A stretch of 50,100 bases of DNA, from IMG/VR virus record IMGVR_UViG_3300036832_001188, positions 1-50,100 of that record, one strand, 5' to 3'. Origin of the DNA: a virus. A model generated the notes under the pieces. It searched no databases and was not told where the DNA came from. It worked only from the letters and a program-made list of their open reading frames with translations. Shown piece by piece: positions 1-5,733 of this stretch (within the stretch, counting starts at the first letter, position 1; each line of letters begins with the position of its first letter). The position numbers were made by a program, and so were the translations under genes.

Positions 1-127
1 CATATGTTTCATGGTGAGCCTCCGAGCTGCCGCTTCGGCAGCTAGTAACCTTCCACTACGACTGTCGCGATGCGACGGCCGCTGCTGTCGAGCAGGCGAA
101 ATTCGGCCCAATCGCTGCCGCCGTCGG
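1..127. repeat. Terminal direct repeat, left copy
   Basis: These 127 bases are identical to 49974-50100. An exact 127-base overlap at both contig ends is what a short-read assembler using k=127 leaves when it closes a circular or circularly permuted molecule. A real short terminal repeat is possible but less likely, because the repeat cuts through a gene array without interrupting it. Confidence 0.95.
25..43 (-). terminator. Hairpin overlapping a stop codon
   Basis: Perfect 8-bp stem (AGCTGCCG at 25-32, CGGCAGCT at 36-43) with loop CTT. It overlaps the stop codon (42-44) of the gene at 42-263 and runs straight into the CGGAGGCTC ribosome site of the next leftward gene. No T-run follows, so it may be an RNA-processing or translation-insulating element rather than a strong terminator. 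Confidence 0.6.
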
Positions 128-263
128 TGGCGGACGAGCACCAGATTTCCATGGACTCGGCGCAACTGATTTCAGCTTCGTTAAAGCCGGGGCCAAAGGG
201 CCGCTTGGCGGCGGCTTCTGACGCAAGCTTGTCTTTCGGTACTTTTCGAGCTAGATAACTCAT
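42..263 (-). CDS. Small hypothetical protein (73 aa)
   Basis: I do not recognise the family. The start is the ATG at 261-263, preceded by an AAGGA ribosome site about 8 bases upstream; a longer in-frame extension to 362 has no such site. The N-terminus is basic (SYLARKVPKDK), the middle has two cysteines (about residues 42 and 50) and the C-terminus looks like a short beta sheet (RLLDSSGRRIATVVVEGY). The stop codon lies in a perfect hairpin, and the next leftward gene begins about 30 bases on, across the contig junction at 49985. A partial second copy of this gene is present at the right end of the window because of the terminal repeat. Confidence 0.6.
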   Translation of the reverse strand: MSYLARKVPKDKLASEAAAKRPFGPGFNEAEISCAESMEIWCSSATDGGSDWAEFRLLDSSGRRIATVVVEGY

Positions 264-373
264 GGTTAGTGTCCTTGGTGGTTGGTGGGTGCTTCCTCGA
301 GCGCAACCTCCGGTGCGCTCTGGGAAACACTCAACTAGTTTCCAGTTACTCGGTCGGCTCAATTCCTTTCGAG

Positions 374-393
374 ATAGCGCGTCTTCGCGCTAT
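374..393 (-). terminator. Hairpin overlapping the AAA+ stop codon
   Basis: Perfect 8-bp inverted repeat ATAGCGCG/CGCGCTAT (374-381 and 386-393) with a 4-base loop. It contains the TAG stop (390-392) of the AAA+ ATPase gene. No T-run follows on the minus strand. Same stop-overlapping design as at 25-43, 44347-44362 and 49111-49125. Confidence 0.6.
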
Positions 394-1847
394 TGGTTCT
401 CGACCCACTCCTGCACGTCGCGGACGCGACGATCGATCTGATGCAAAATGCCGTCCGCGGCACCGTTCTGCATCGCGCGGTGCACCACGTCAGCGAGACT
501 CTTCTCCAGCGGCGGAGCCTCGGCCTTGGGGCCGCGGTTGAGCAGGCTGATCTGGTGGGTCATGGACTTGGCGGCCTCCGACAGCGCCTCGGTTCCCAGC
601 TCAGTGACTTGCGTGCCCTGTAACTGGTGCGAGAGTTGGTGGAGCTTAGCGCGCTTGACAACCTCGGCGATGACCGCCGGGATATTGCCAGCGAGCTGCC
701 TGCCTACGGCCGAGAGATCGGTGTCCTTATCGATCGCGCGACCGCCGTAGAGTCGCAGCAGCTTCTCGACGGCTGCCGCGTCCGGCGGCGTGACGTTGAT
801 AACCGCATCCAAGCGGCCCGGCCGCAGCATCGCGTCGTTGATGGCCTCCATATTGTTGGTCGTGAGAACCACGATGATGTTGTTCCGCTTGGACTCGATT
901 CCGTCGACGATGTTGAGGATCTCGTCCATTTCGACTGAGCGATTGCCGCTCATCGATCTGTCGATGTCTTCGCAAAACACTACAGCCGCTGGAGACTGGT
1001 ACTGCTTGGCGAACTCAACGGCCTGACCTAGCTCGTTTGCCCGTTCGGCGTAGATGAATGTGATGCCGTTGTCCACTGCGATCTTGCTGGCGACCACCGC
1101 CGCTAGCGTCTTGCCACAGCCGTACGTTCCACCTAAGAGGATGCCCCGCTTGAGCTGAATGCCGTTGGCGATGCAATCCGTGGCCCTGCGGATAGGAGTG
1201 AAGAGGTTAGTCGTCACGTTGGTCATCAAATCAGCGCTGTAGACGAGCGAGGACTCGCTAATGCCGCTGGTGTCCATGAAGCTGACCTGCGGCATATCGA
1301 GCGGATCGCCGTCGTCGTCAAGGAATCGCAACTTAACGGCCTGTCCCTTGTAGATAGAGTGGTTGAGGATCTCCTGCCTAACCTCATCGTAGAGGCCGCG
1401 GACGTAATCCTCGGACTTGCGTTTGACGTTAGCGCCGAGCGAGAAGACCAGCCGGCCTTTGTTGTTACGCTGGCTGCCAGTTTGGATGAATCCCTCGATG
1501 ACTGGGAGAGTGAAGCGACCCCATGGGACTTGCTGGACGTGACCGGGGCCAGTTTCGACGCTGATCAGCTGGGGCGGAGTTTTGCCGAACATCCCGGGGA
1601 TGCCGACGGCATCGGCCCAGCCGAACCGCTTCTTCAAGACCCGTTGCAGAGCAACGGCACCATCCCACGGGAAAGTGTCGAAAGTGTCGTGGACAATAAC
1701 GTCCTCTTCTTCGAATGCCATCCGGCGGGTTAGCAGCTCGATTGCCTGCTTAATGGACATGGCGGATGGGACCGTGAGGGATTCGCCCGTCCGCAGGACG
1801 TCGGCTACTGCTACCCTCTTAACTGCTTTGTCGAGTGTGTTAGACAT
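390..1847 (-). CDS. AAA+ ATPase
   Basis: 485-residue AAA+ ATPase of the Cdc48/FtsH-like classic clade. Motifs in order: Walker A GTYGCGKT (about residues 240-247), Walker B VVFCEDID (about 289-296), sensor-1 TTNN (about 329-332) and the arginine-finger segment RPGR (about 342-345), followed by a helical lid. The 200-residue N-terminal part has no domain I recognise and may bind substrate. The start is the ATG at 1845-1847, 10 bases after CGGAGGCTC; the upstream in-frame extension overlaps hairpins. There is no protease domain, so it may unfold or remodel a phage or host protein. It is the largest gene of the leftward small-gene block, and its partner is unknown. Confidence 0.9.
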   Translation of the reverse strand: MSNTLDKAVKRVAVADVLRTGESLTVPSAMSIKQAIELLTRRMAFEEEDVIVHDTFDTFPWDGAVALQRVLKKRFGWADAVGIPGMFGKTPPQLISVETGPGHVQQVPWGRFTLPVIEGFIQTGSQRNNKGRLVFSLGANVKRKSEDYVRGLYDEVRQEILNHSIYKGQAVKLRFLDDDGDPLDMPQVSFMDTSGISESSLVYSADLMTNVTTNLFTPIRRATDCIANGIQLKRGILLGGTYGCGKTLAAVVASKIAVDNGITFIYAERANELGQAVEFAKQYQSPAAVVFCEDIDRSMSGNRSVEMDEILNIVDGIESKRNNIIVVLTTNNMEAINDAMLRPGRLDAVINVTPPDAAAVEKLLRLYGGRAIDKDTDLSAVGRQLAGNIPAVIAEVVKRAKLHQLSHQLQGTQVTELGTEALSEAAKSMTHQISLLNRGPKAEAPPLEKSLADVVHRAMQNGAADGILHQIDRRVRDVQEWVENQ

Positions 1848-1871
1848 TTGACTTAGAGCCTCCGATTGTGT

Positions 1872-1890
1872 CAGCGGCGCACCGCCGCTG
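1872..1890 (-). other. Leader hairpin upstream of AAA+ gene
   Basis: Perfect 8-bp stem CAGCGGCG/CGCCGCTG with loop CAC, just upstream of the CGGAGGCTC ribosome site of the AAA+ gene. It sits downstream, in transcript order, of the larger hairpin at 1900-1946. Confidence 0.5.
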
Positions 1891-1899
1891 GATGTGTGA

Positions 1900-1946
1900 G
1901 AGCACATCAAAAGTGCCACTGGAGACAGTGGCACTGAGTTGTGCTC
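1900..1946 (-). terminator. Rho-independent terminator candidate
   Basis: Inner perfect 9-bp stem (AGTGCCACT at 1912-1920, AGTGGCACT at 1927-1935) followed on the minus strand by TTTTG. It is wrapped by an outer 7-bp stem (GAGCACA 1900-1906, TGTGCTC 1940-1946). It starts 3 bases after the stop of the 138-aa gene, so it could attenuate transcription into the AAA+ gene. Confidence 0.65.
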
Positions 1947-1948
1947 TG

Positions 1949-2365
1949 TTAGTTGAGCATTCCTCGGCGTTGGGACATGGCGGCGTCGGTCGCTGCTTTA
2001 ACGGCCTCGTCCATTCCGCGGAGACTTTCCGCGCCGTGGTCTTTCTCGAAGAGACCAGATACCATGGTATCGATCTTGTTCCAATCGCCCCTGAGCTTGA
2101 AGTAGAGGTCGAGGAACATCGCGGCCACGATCGCCGGCGGCGGCGTACCTTTCATGGCTTCTTCGTCGCGGGTGAGATGCTCGGAGATCTGAATCCAGGT
2201 GAGCAGTAGCATCCGCTCGACTGCTTTATGGTCGCCCCGCCGGTGGAGTTCGTGGGCCATTTTGGCCACGGCCACTGCGCCGTAGTGCGGGCAGTGTTTG
2301 CCTACCAGTTCTTTTAGATACTCTGCCATCTGTTCGAGATCGTTGTCTTTTGAATCGTTGTCCAT
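1949..2365 (-). CDS. Hypothetical helical protein (138 aa)
   Basis: No family recognised. The start is the ATG at 2363-2365, with the CGGAGGCTC ribosome site directly upstream. The protein is mostly alpha-helical and acidic at the N-terminus (MDNDSKDNDLEQ). It has a central segment ERMLLLTWIQISEHLTRDEE and a hydrophobic helix IVAAMFLDLYFKL, and it lacks a signal peptide or membrane segment. A strong hairpin follows the stop. It is probably cytoplasmic; its position beside the AAA+ ATPase suggests, but does not show, a shared role. Confidence 0.7.
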   Translation of the reverse strand: MDNDSKDNDLEQMAEYLKELVGKHCPHYGAVAVAKMAHELHRRGDHKAVERMLLLTWIQISEHLTRDEEAMKGTPPPAIVAAMFLDLYFKLRGDWNKIDTMVSGLFEKDHGAESLRGMDEAVKAATDAAMSQRRGMLN

Positions 2366-2390
2366 TTGAGCCTCCGATTGTTCAATCTGA

Positions 2391-2501
2391 CTATTCGAAG
2401 AATCCGAGTAACATCAGGATACACATATAGACGACCAGAAGGCCGCCGGTGAACCTACTTGGCAGCAGAGCTGCTAGTAGGAATGGTATTAGCCAGTGCA
2501 C
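2391..2501 (-). CDS. Tiny membrane protein (36 aa)
   Basis: GTG start at 2499-2501 with AGAGGAG about 10 bases upstream. The peptide begins HWLIPFLLAALLPS and continues GLLVVYMCILMLLGFF, giving two short hydrophobic stretches around a central SRFTGG turn; it is probably an inner-membrane peptide. It follows the 50-aa gene by 23 bases. A longer in-frame reading to 2639 exists but is proline/arginine-rich and antisense-like, so the short form is preferred. Function unknown. Confidence 0.5.
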   Translation of the reverse strand: MHWLIPFLLAALLPSRFTGGLLVVYMCILMLLGFFE

Positions 2502-2524
2502 ATCTTTGTTGCTCCTCTGTTTGG

Positions 2525-2677
2525 TTAGTCGTAGGGGTTGTGGCGGCGGATTCGCGCGAACGGTTGTCCGCTGAGGACAGGCCAGCAGTAGTAGCCTCGG
2601 CGGCACCAATCGCAGCCGCACAGCAGGGCCGCTATCCATCTGCGGATGCGGTAGCAGAAAACACTAATAGGCGACAT
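2525..2677 (-). CDS. Small Cys/Trp/Arg-rich protein (50 aa)
   Basis: ATG at 2675-2677 follows AGGAGGCTC by 5 bases, the signature leader of this block. The product is basic and rich in Cys, Trp, Arg and Tyr (CGCDWCRRGYYCW near residues 20-32), which could bind metal or nucleic acid. No family recognised. Its start overlaps the end of the upstream gene (2632-2841). Confidence 0.55.
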   Translation of the reverse strand: MSPISVFCYRIRRWIAALLCGCDWCRRGYYCWPVLSGQPFARIRRHNPYD

Positions 2678-2841
2678 CGTAGAGCCTCCTGATTGTGGAA
2701 CCTAGCGGTTCGCACGAGGGCCACTACCCGTCCGTGGTTGTGGCCCAGATCGTAGTGAAGCCGGGCCTCCGCGATGGCTGCGTCCCGCAACCGCTCTGCG
2801 GTGAGCATCTCTGCGAATCGCCTATGCCGCGCTACTGACAT
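2632..2841 (-). CDS. Small hypothetical protein (69 aa)
   Basis: The start ATG at 2839-2841 overlaps the end of the upstream gene (stop at 2822), consistent with translational coupling; no strong ribosome site is seen. The product is basic and helical (RFAEMLTAERLRDAAIAEAR), then His/Arg-rich. Its last 15 codons overlap the next gene and carry that gene's ribosome site, so the C-terminus may be unconstrained. No family recognised. Confidence 0.45.
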   Translation of the reverse strand: MSVARHRRFAEMLTAERLRDAAIAEARLHYDLGHNHGRVVALVRTARFHNQEALRCRLLVFSATASADG

Positions 2842-3043
2842 TCGTTGGTGCGTCCCCGGCACGGAGTGCCGGCGGCTTGTCCTCACAGATAACGATATGG
2901 CCGCTGATTGACAATTGGCGCGAAGCACGCTTAGCGGCATTTATCGATTTGAACTGCTGCTGCAGAGCGCCGTTAGCGTGGTAGATGGACTGCTTGACTC
3001 GTACATGCGTTGCATGTGCGCGGTTGTGCTGGTTAGCTTTCAT
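2822..3043 (-). CDS. Small basic protein (73 aa)
   Basis: ATG at 3041-3043 overlaps the stop of the upstream 43-aa gene (ATGA) and has GGAG 10 bases upstream. The product is basic with a helix ALQQQFKSINAAKRASRQ and then a beta-like segment SISGHIVICEDKPPAL. The charge suggests nucleic-acid binding, but there is no recognisable domain. Confidence 0.5.
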   Translation of the reverse strand: MKANQHNRAHATHVRVKQSIYHANGALQQQFKSINAAKRASRQLSISGHIVICEDKPPALRAGDAPTNVSSAA

Positions 3044-3171
3044 GGTAAGACGCTCCGCGTCCACCAGCCCCGGGCGAGGTAGTGGAGTATGCGAACATGA
3101 TGGCAGAGACCCGCTAACTGGAGCAGGTAGCGGGAATCATATTTCGACGACGATACTAATGGGATCGTCAT
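3040..3171 (-). CDS. Microprotein (43 aa)
   Basis: ATG at 3169-3171 preceded by CCGGAGGCTCCC, the signature leader, and ending in an ATGA overlap with the next gene. Those two signals are the main support. The peptide has a Leu/His-rich core (RYLLQLAGLCHHVRILHYL) that could form an amphipathic helix, then GWW. No family recognised. Confidence 0.5.
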   Translation of the reverse strand: MTIPLVSSSKYDSRYLLQLAGLCHHVRILHYLARGWWTRSVLP

Positions 3172-3355
3172 TTGTGGGAGCCTCCGGTTGAGTTGGAATG
3201 TAAGGGCGGCAGGACCAGTAGACTTTGGTCCTGTCGTCGTCGGCCGCTTCCTGGCGGCCGAGCGCGTCTGCGCGACACTCTTGCTGGCTATCGAACATAT
3301 CTTCTATGTAGGTCGTGCCAGCTAGAGTGTAGGTGAGAATCCAGGCGCTTAGCAT
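3137..3355 (-). CDS. Small, possibly exported protein (72 aa)
   Basis: The ATG at 3353-3355 overlaps the stop of the upstream 62-aa gene, so it is probably translationally coupled. The first 15 residues (LSAWILTYTLAGTTY) are hydrophobic but lack basic residues, a weak signal-like segment. The rest is polar with two cysteines. No family recognised. The start of the 43-aa gene lies inside its 3' end. Confidence 0.45.
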   Translation of the reverse strand: MLSAWILTYTLAGTTYIEDMFDSQQECRADALGRQEAADDDRTKVYWSCRPYIPTQPEAPTNDDPISIVVEI

Positions 3356-3537
3356 AAGCCGACGGCGGCGTAGCAATCTTCGAGCCAATTGCCACGATCG
3401 CTGTCCTCAATGCGATGGGATGGGGTAACGGGCGATTCGACTAGATGGCCTGTGTATAACTCTAGGGAATAGCCGCTATTTGGTTGGATCTTCCGCGCTT
3501 TTCGCTTCCGCGTCTTCGCGGTCTGTTGCGTTGTCAT
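3349..3537 (-). CDS. Small basic protein (62 aa)
   Basis: ATG at 3535-3537, 6 bases after ATCGGAGG. The N-terminus is strongly basic (TTQQTAKTRKRKARK) and the C-terminal half acidic-aromatic (RIEDSDRGNWLEDCY). The start lies within the end of the upstream HTH gene. A 7-bp hairpin (AGCGGCC/GGCCGCT, 3553-3571) precedes the ribosome site. The basic tail suggests nucleic-acid binding; no family recognised. Confidence 0.55.
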   Translation of the reverse strand: MTTQQTAKTRKRKARKIQPNSGYSLELYTGHLVESPVTPSHRIEDSDRGNWLEDCYAAVGLC

Positions 3538-4096
3538 GATGAGCCTCCGATGAAGCGGCCGGGATGGCCGCTGATTTGAATTCTGCGGGACGTGCAGTGA
3601 GATAATCCGCTACTGCATCTTTGCTTTCTGTAGATGATAGTGCTAGAAACTTTTCTAGCTCTTTTTGCTGTATTTCAAGGTCGCGTGCGCGATTCATTGC
3701 TTCTAGAACTTCCAGCGACGGCGCGTCCTCTGGTGAAGGAGTCCAGCCGGGCTGCATAAAATCTGGCGGCTTGCCATCTGGCATCTGATTGGGGTGCAGC
3801 GGGCCTGCGAATTGTGTCCAATTTTCGCGGCGGACTATGCGGCCAATTTGGCCGACGCTCATTCCGTATTCGCGGGCGAGCTGGCCTTGGGTAGCGCCGT
3901 TAGCGTAACTCTCACGGATTGCGGCAACTTGCGAGGCGGACAGCTTAGCTGACTTTAGATGGCCCTTGTGGAATTTGCTACTAACGTACTTGCCGCGCCG
4001 TGAAATGGTCATGGGGTCTGTTACTCCATTAAGCAATTGTTCTGTTGGCGTCATTTCCGCGGGCCTGAGCTTGGGCCTGAGTGGGAAGCGTATCAT
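3476..4096 (-). CDS. Helix-turn-helix DNA-binding protein
   Basis: About 206 residues if translated from 4096. The ATG at 4010-4012 has a GGAG site about 11 bases upstream and is an equally good start (178 aa). A segment reading LSASQVAAIRESYANG...QGQLAREYGMSVGQIGRIV is a helix-turn-helix of the type found in homing endonucleases and resolvase-like proteins. No HNH or GIY-YIG nuclease motif is present. The C-terminal third is an acidic coiled-coil-like helix (EIQQKELEKFLAL) followed by an Ala/Glu-rich tail that overlaps the next gene. It may regulate the leftward block or act at the repeat region just upstream. Confidence 0.7.
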   Translation of the reverse strand: MIRFPLRPKLRPAEMTPTEQLLNGVTDPMTISRRGKYVSSKFHKGHLKSAKLSASQVAAIRESYANGATQGQLAREYGMSVGQIGRIVRRENWTQFAGPLHPNQMPDGKPPDFMQPGWTPSPEDAPSLEVLEAMNRARDLEIQQKELEKFLALSSTESKDAVADYLTARPAEFKSAAIPAASSEAHHDNATDREDAEAKSAEDPTK

Positions 4097-4183
4097 GCTT
4101 CATGACATTTGGCAAGCCTAGTGGGTGATTGCTATAAATTGCTGTAGGATTAGGTAGTTGCGTGTAAAAGTCATCTTCCTGCT
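4097..4183. other. Leader upstream of HTH gene
   Basis: Start of a 550-base gene-poor stretch. I see no coding potential and no strong promoter match here. It leads into the inverted repeat at 4184-4331. Confidence 0.4.
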
Positions 4184-4331
4184 CTTCCTGCTTAATGGCA
4201 CAAGGTATCCGTAAATCTGTGGCGCTAGGTTCTTATGTATTATTTTAAAAAAAAATATTAATAAAAACATAAACTTAAAGAAACCCACGAATCCGCGCGT
4301 TCGCGGATGCCTTGTGCCATTAGGCAGGAGG
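4184..4331. repeat. 28-bp inverted repeat around AT-rich core (origin candidate)
   Basis: The left arm 4184-4211 and right arm 4304-4331 are inverted copies matching at 25 of 28 positions; all three differences are A/G. The 92-base spacer contains a run of about 45 bases of nearly pure A/T (4231-4275), striking in a GC-rich genome. Beside the right arm is a perfect small hairpin (ATCCGCG/CGCGGAT). The layout resembles a replication origin or a large operator; no gene lies inside it. Confidence 0.6.
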
Positions 4332-4370
4332 ATGATTTAGCTATTTCCATTGTAATTCAACAACTTACGT

Positions 4371-4470
4371 GAATTTCCCCATTAGGTGAGAAGAGGATTA
4401 GATATCGAATTTCCACTATTAGCATCCTCGCTAATTGCGAATTTCCGCTAATAGCAACCTAGCTAATAGC
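4371..4470. repeat. Iteron-like direct repeats
   Basis: Three same-orientation copies of GAATTTCCnnTAWTAGC-like units at about 4371-4386, 4407-4423 and 4439-4455, followed by a partial unit (GCTAATAGC, 4462-4470). Related units occur at 49605-49700. Together with the AT-rich inverted repeat just to the left, they look like protein-binding sites of an origin or regulatory region. Confidence 0.5.
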
Positions 4471-4529
4471 CCCTGGACGCTAATCTCGAGCGCGCAAAGG
4501 AACGCGGGGATTATTCATCCCCGCTAACC

Positions 4530-4586
4530 TTATCTGAGCCAAAGAATAGCGCAAACAACGAGCATGATCGCGAATACCAGTCCCAT
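4530..4586 (-). CDS. Putative 18-aa transmembrane microprotein
   Basis: The ATG at 4584-4586 directly follows ATCGGAGGCTCAC, the best form of the block's signature ribosome site. The peptide is one hydrophobic helix (LVFAIMLVVCAILWL) ending in Arg and a TAA stop. It is too short for gene finders, and the strong leader is the reason to list it. It could instead be a leader peptide or vestige. It lies between a terminator-like hairpin and the repeat region. Confidence 0.4.
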   Translation of the reverse strand: MGLVFAIMLVVCAILWLR

Positions 4587-4608
4587 GTGAGCCTCCGATT
4601 AAAAGATC

Positions 4609-4629
4609 GGAGGGCCGCGAGCGCCCTCC
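4609..4629 (-). terminator. Terminator-like hairpin
   Basis: Perfect 7-bp stem GGAGGGC/GCCCTCC with loop CGCGAGC, followed on the minus strand by GATCTTTT. It lies 23 bases past the stop of the 188-aa gene. The loop is identical to that of the hairpin at 5255-5277. Confidence 0.65.
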
Positions 4630-4651
4630 TAGTTAACTAGCCGTCTGTCAG

Positions 4652-5218
4652 TTAGGCGGACTTGAGAGTAGGAACATCAGCGGGCATCAGGCCAGCTAAT
4701 TCCTTGTCCAGCGCGCCGAGATCCACGTCCTTGGTTTTCTCTTTCTGCATCTGCTTAACTATCTGGGCGATATCGGGCTTCTGCAAATAGGCAATCCGCG
4801 CCTCCGGGGTCCACTTCTCAACAATCGCGCGGAGCTTATCGATGTCAGCCTTGGGTGACTTGACGTGCAGCGCCGCGACTAGCAGCGCCACATTGGAGCC
4901 GCTGCGACCCTTGCTAGTGTCCCATGTACCCGTTCGCAGAGCAGCGAACCATTCAAGCATGGCCGCCCACTTCTTCTCCATTGAGACATCAGCGCCGAGA
5001 TTAGTCTGCTGCTTCGCCTTTGCCTTGATACCCTCAAGCATGGCCGGGAGCCGCATGCTAGCTGGCATGTCCTTATTAGCATCAAAGCGAATATCCTTAC
5101 CCGGTACAAATGTACCGTCATCGCCCTTTGTGTTGTCCCGCAGCCGTAGCCGCAGGCTGCCTGCTTCAACGTCGATGTCGTCCACTATCGTAAGAGCACG
5201 TTTCTTTTCAGTCGCCAT
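4652..5218 (-). CDS. Hypothetical phage protein (188 aa), paralogue of 44354-44965
   Basis: The ATG at 5216-5218 sits 5 bases after ATCGGAGG. The N-terminal part looks like beta strands (RALTIVDDIDVEAGSLRLRLRD); the C-terminal two thirds are helical, with a LEWFAALRTGTW motif, a LLVAALH segment and a segment reading KLRAIVEKWTPEARIAYLQK. The same order of features occurs in the protein at 44354-44965, so the two are probably distant paralogues. No enzyme motif, signal or membrane segment. Hairpins with the same loop sequence lie on both sides of the gene. Function unknown. Confidence 0.75.
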   Translation of the reverse strand: MATEKKRALTIVDDIDVEAGSLRLRLRDNTKGDDGTFVPGKDIRFDANKDMPASMRLPAMLEGIKAKAKQQTNLGADVSMEKKWAAMLEWFAALRTGTWDTSKGRSGSNVALLVAALHVKSPKADIDKLRAIVEKWTPEARIAYLQKPDIAQIVKQMQKEKTKDVDLGALDKELAGLMPADVPTLKSA

Positions 5219-5254
5219 ATAGCCTCCGATTGGTGTCATGATTGGCACCGCTAA

Positions 5255-5277
5255 AGCCTCTCCGCGAGCGAGAGGCT
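5255..5277 (-). terminator. Terminator-like hairpin
   Basis: Perfect 8-bp stem AGCCTCTC/GAGAGGCT with loop CGCGAGC, followed on the minus strand by TTTA. It lies about 10 bases past the stop of the 65-aa gene and before the 188-aa gene. Confidence 0.6.
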
Positions 5278-5286
5278 AGCGCGCTG

Positions 5287-5484
5287 TCAACCAGTTAAGA
5301 GGGTTGCGAGAGTCGCGTCGCCGTCATGCGTCGCGGGCAGGTCTGCGAGCTTCGCGTACGCTGCGCGAGTCTTGTCTGCGAAAATCGCCAGTCCGCAACG
5401 ATCAAGCTGCGCCGCGTAGGCGTTTAACGCGGTCATGATCGTAACTAGCTCGTCGGTCGTAAGAGCAGGGCGATAACTGTACAT
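5287..5484 (-). CDS. Small hypothetical protein (65 aa), first gene of the leftward arm
   Basis: ATG at 5482-5484 directly after CCGGAGGCTCAC. An in-frame extension to 5637 would run into the divergent control region and is not favoured. The product is helical, Ala-rich and probably soluble (TTDELVTIMTALNAYAAQLDRCG, then KTRAAYAKLADL). As the first gene leftward of the divergent region it is probably among the earliest expressed, a position where phages often place host-takeover proteins; that role is an inference only. Confidence 0.6.
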   Translation of the reverse strand: MYSYRPALTTDELVTIMTALNAYAAQLDRCGLAIFADKTRAAYAKLADLPATHDGDATLATLLTG

Positions 5485-5733
5485 GTGAGCCTCCGGTTCC
5501 TGAGGATGAATGTCTGCGCAGGTAATTCTACTCGCCTGCCCACGATTAGCAAGCGCCGTCAAGCAGAACCAGCAAATATATATATGTGAGCTAGTGGCTA
5601 GTAGTGGCACGCTTATTGACTGGCATGCTAGTTGCATGAGCGCCGCTCAAGCGGCGCTGCATACTAGCTGGCGCTTGTCAACTACTATAATGCTAATAGA
5701 ATCAATGACTTGCGAGAGGGGTGGAGGGGAAAA
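5485..5733. promoter_or_regulatory. Divergent control region
   Basis: About 250 bases without a supported gene, between the leftward and rightward blocks. It contains an AT run (TATATATATG near 5576-5586), a perfect 8-bp hairpin AGCGCCGC-TCAA-GCGGCGCT (5639-5658), and a consensus -10 TATAAT at 5686-5691 reading rightward. No good -35 lies 16-18 bases upstream of that -10, so an activator may be needed. The tetranucleotide CTAG occurs four times in 5581-5700. Confidence 0.5.
5686..5691 (+). promoter_or_regulatory. Candidate -10 box for the late operon
   Basis: Exact TATAAT. Transcription would start near 5698, about 35 bases before the first rightward gene. The sequence 17-18 bases upstream (TACTAG/ACTAGC) is a poor -35. 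Confidence 0.4.

Noticed and set aside
1-127. Biological short direct terminal repeat
   Set aside because: Exactly 127 bases, a common assembler k value, and gene content continues through the junction; a real terminal repeat remains possible but is the less likely reading.
4184-4331. Insertion sequence ends
   Set aside because: The inverted arms enclose only 92 bases without a transposase, and no target-site duplication is visible.
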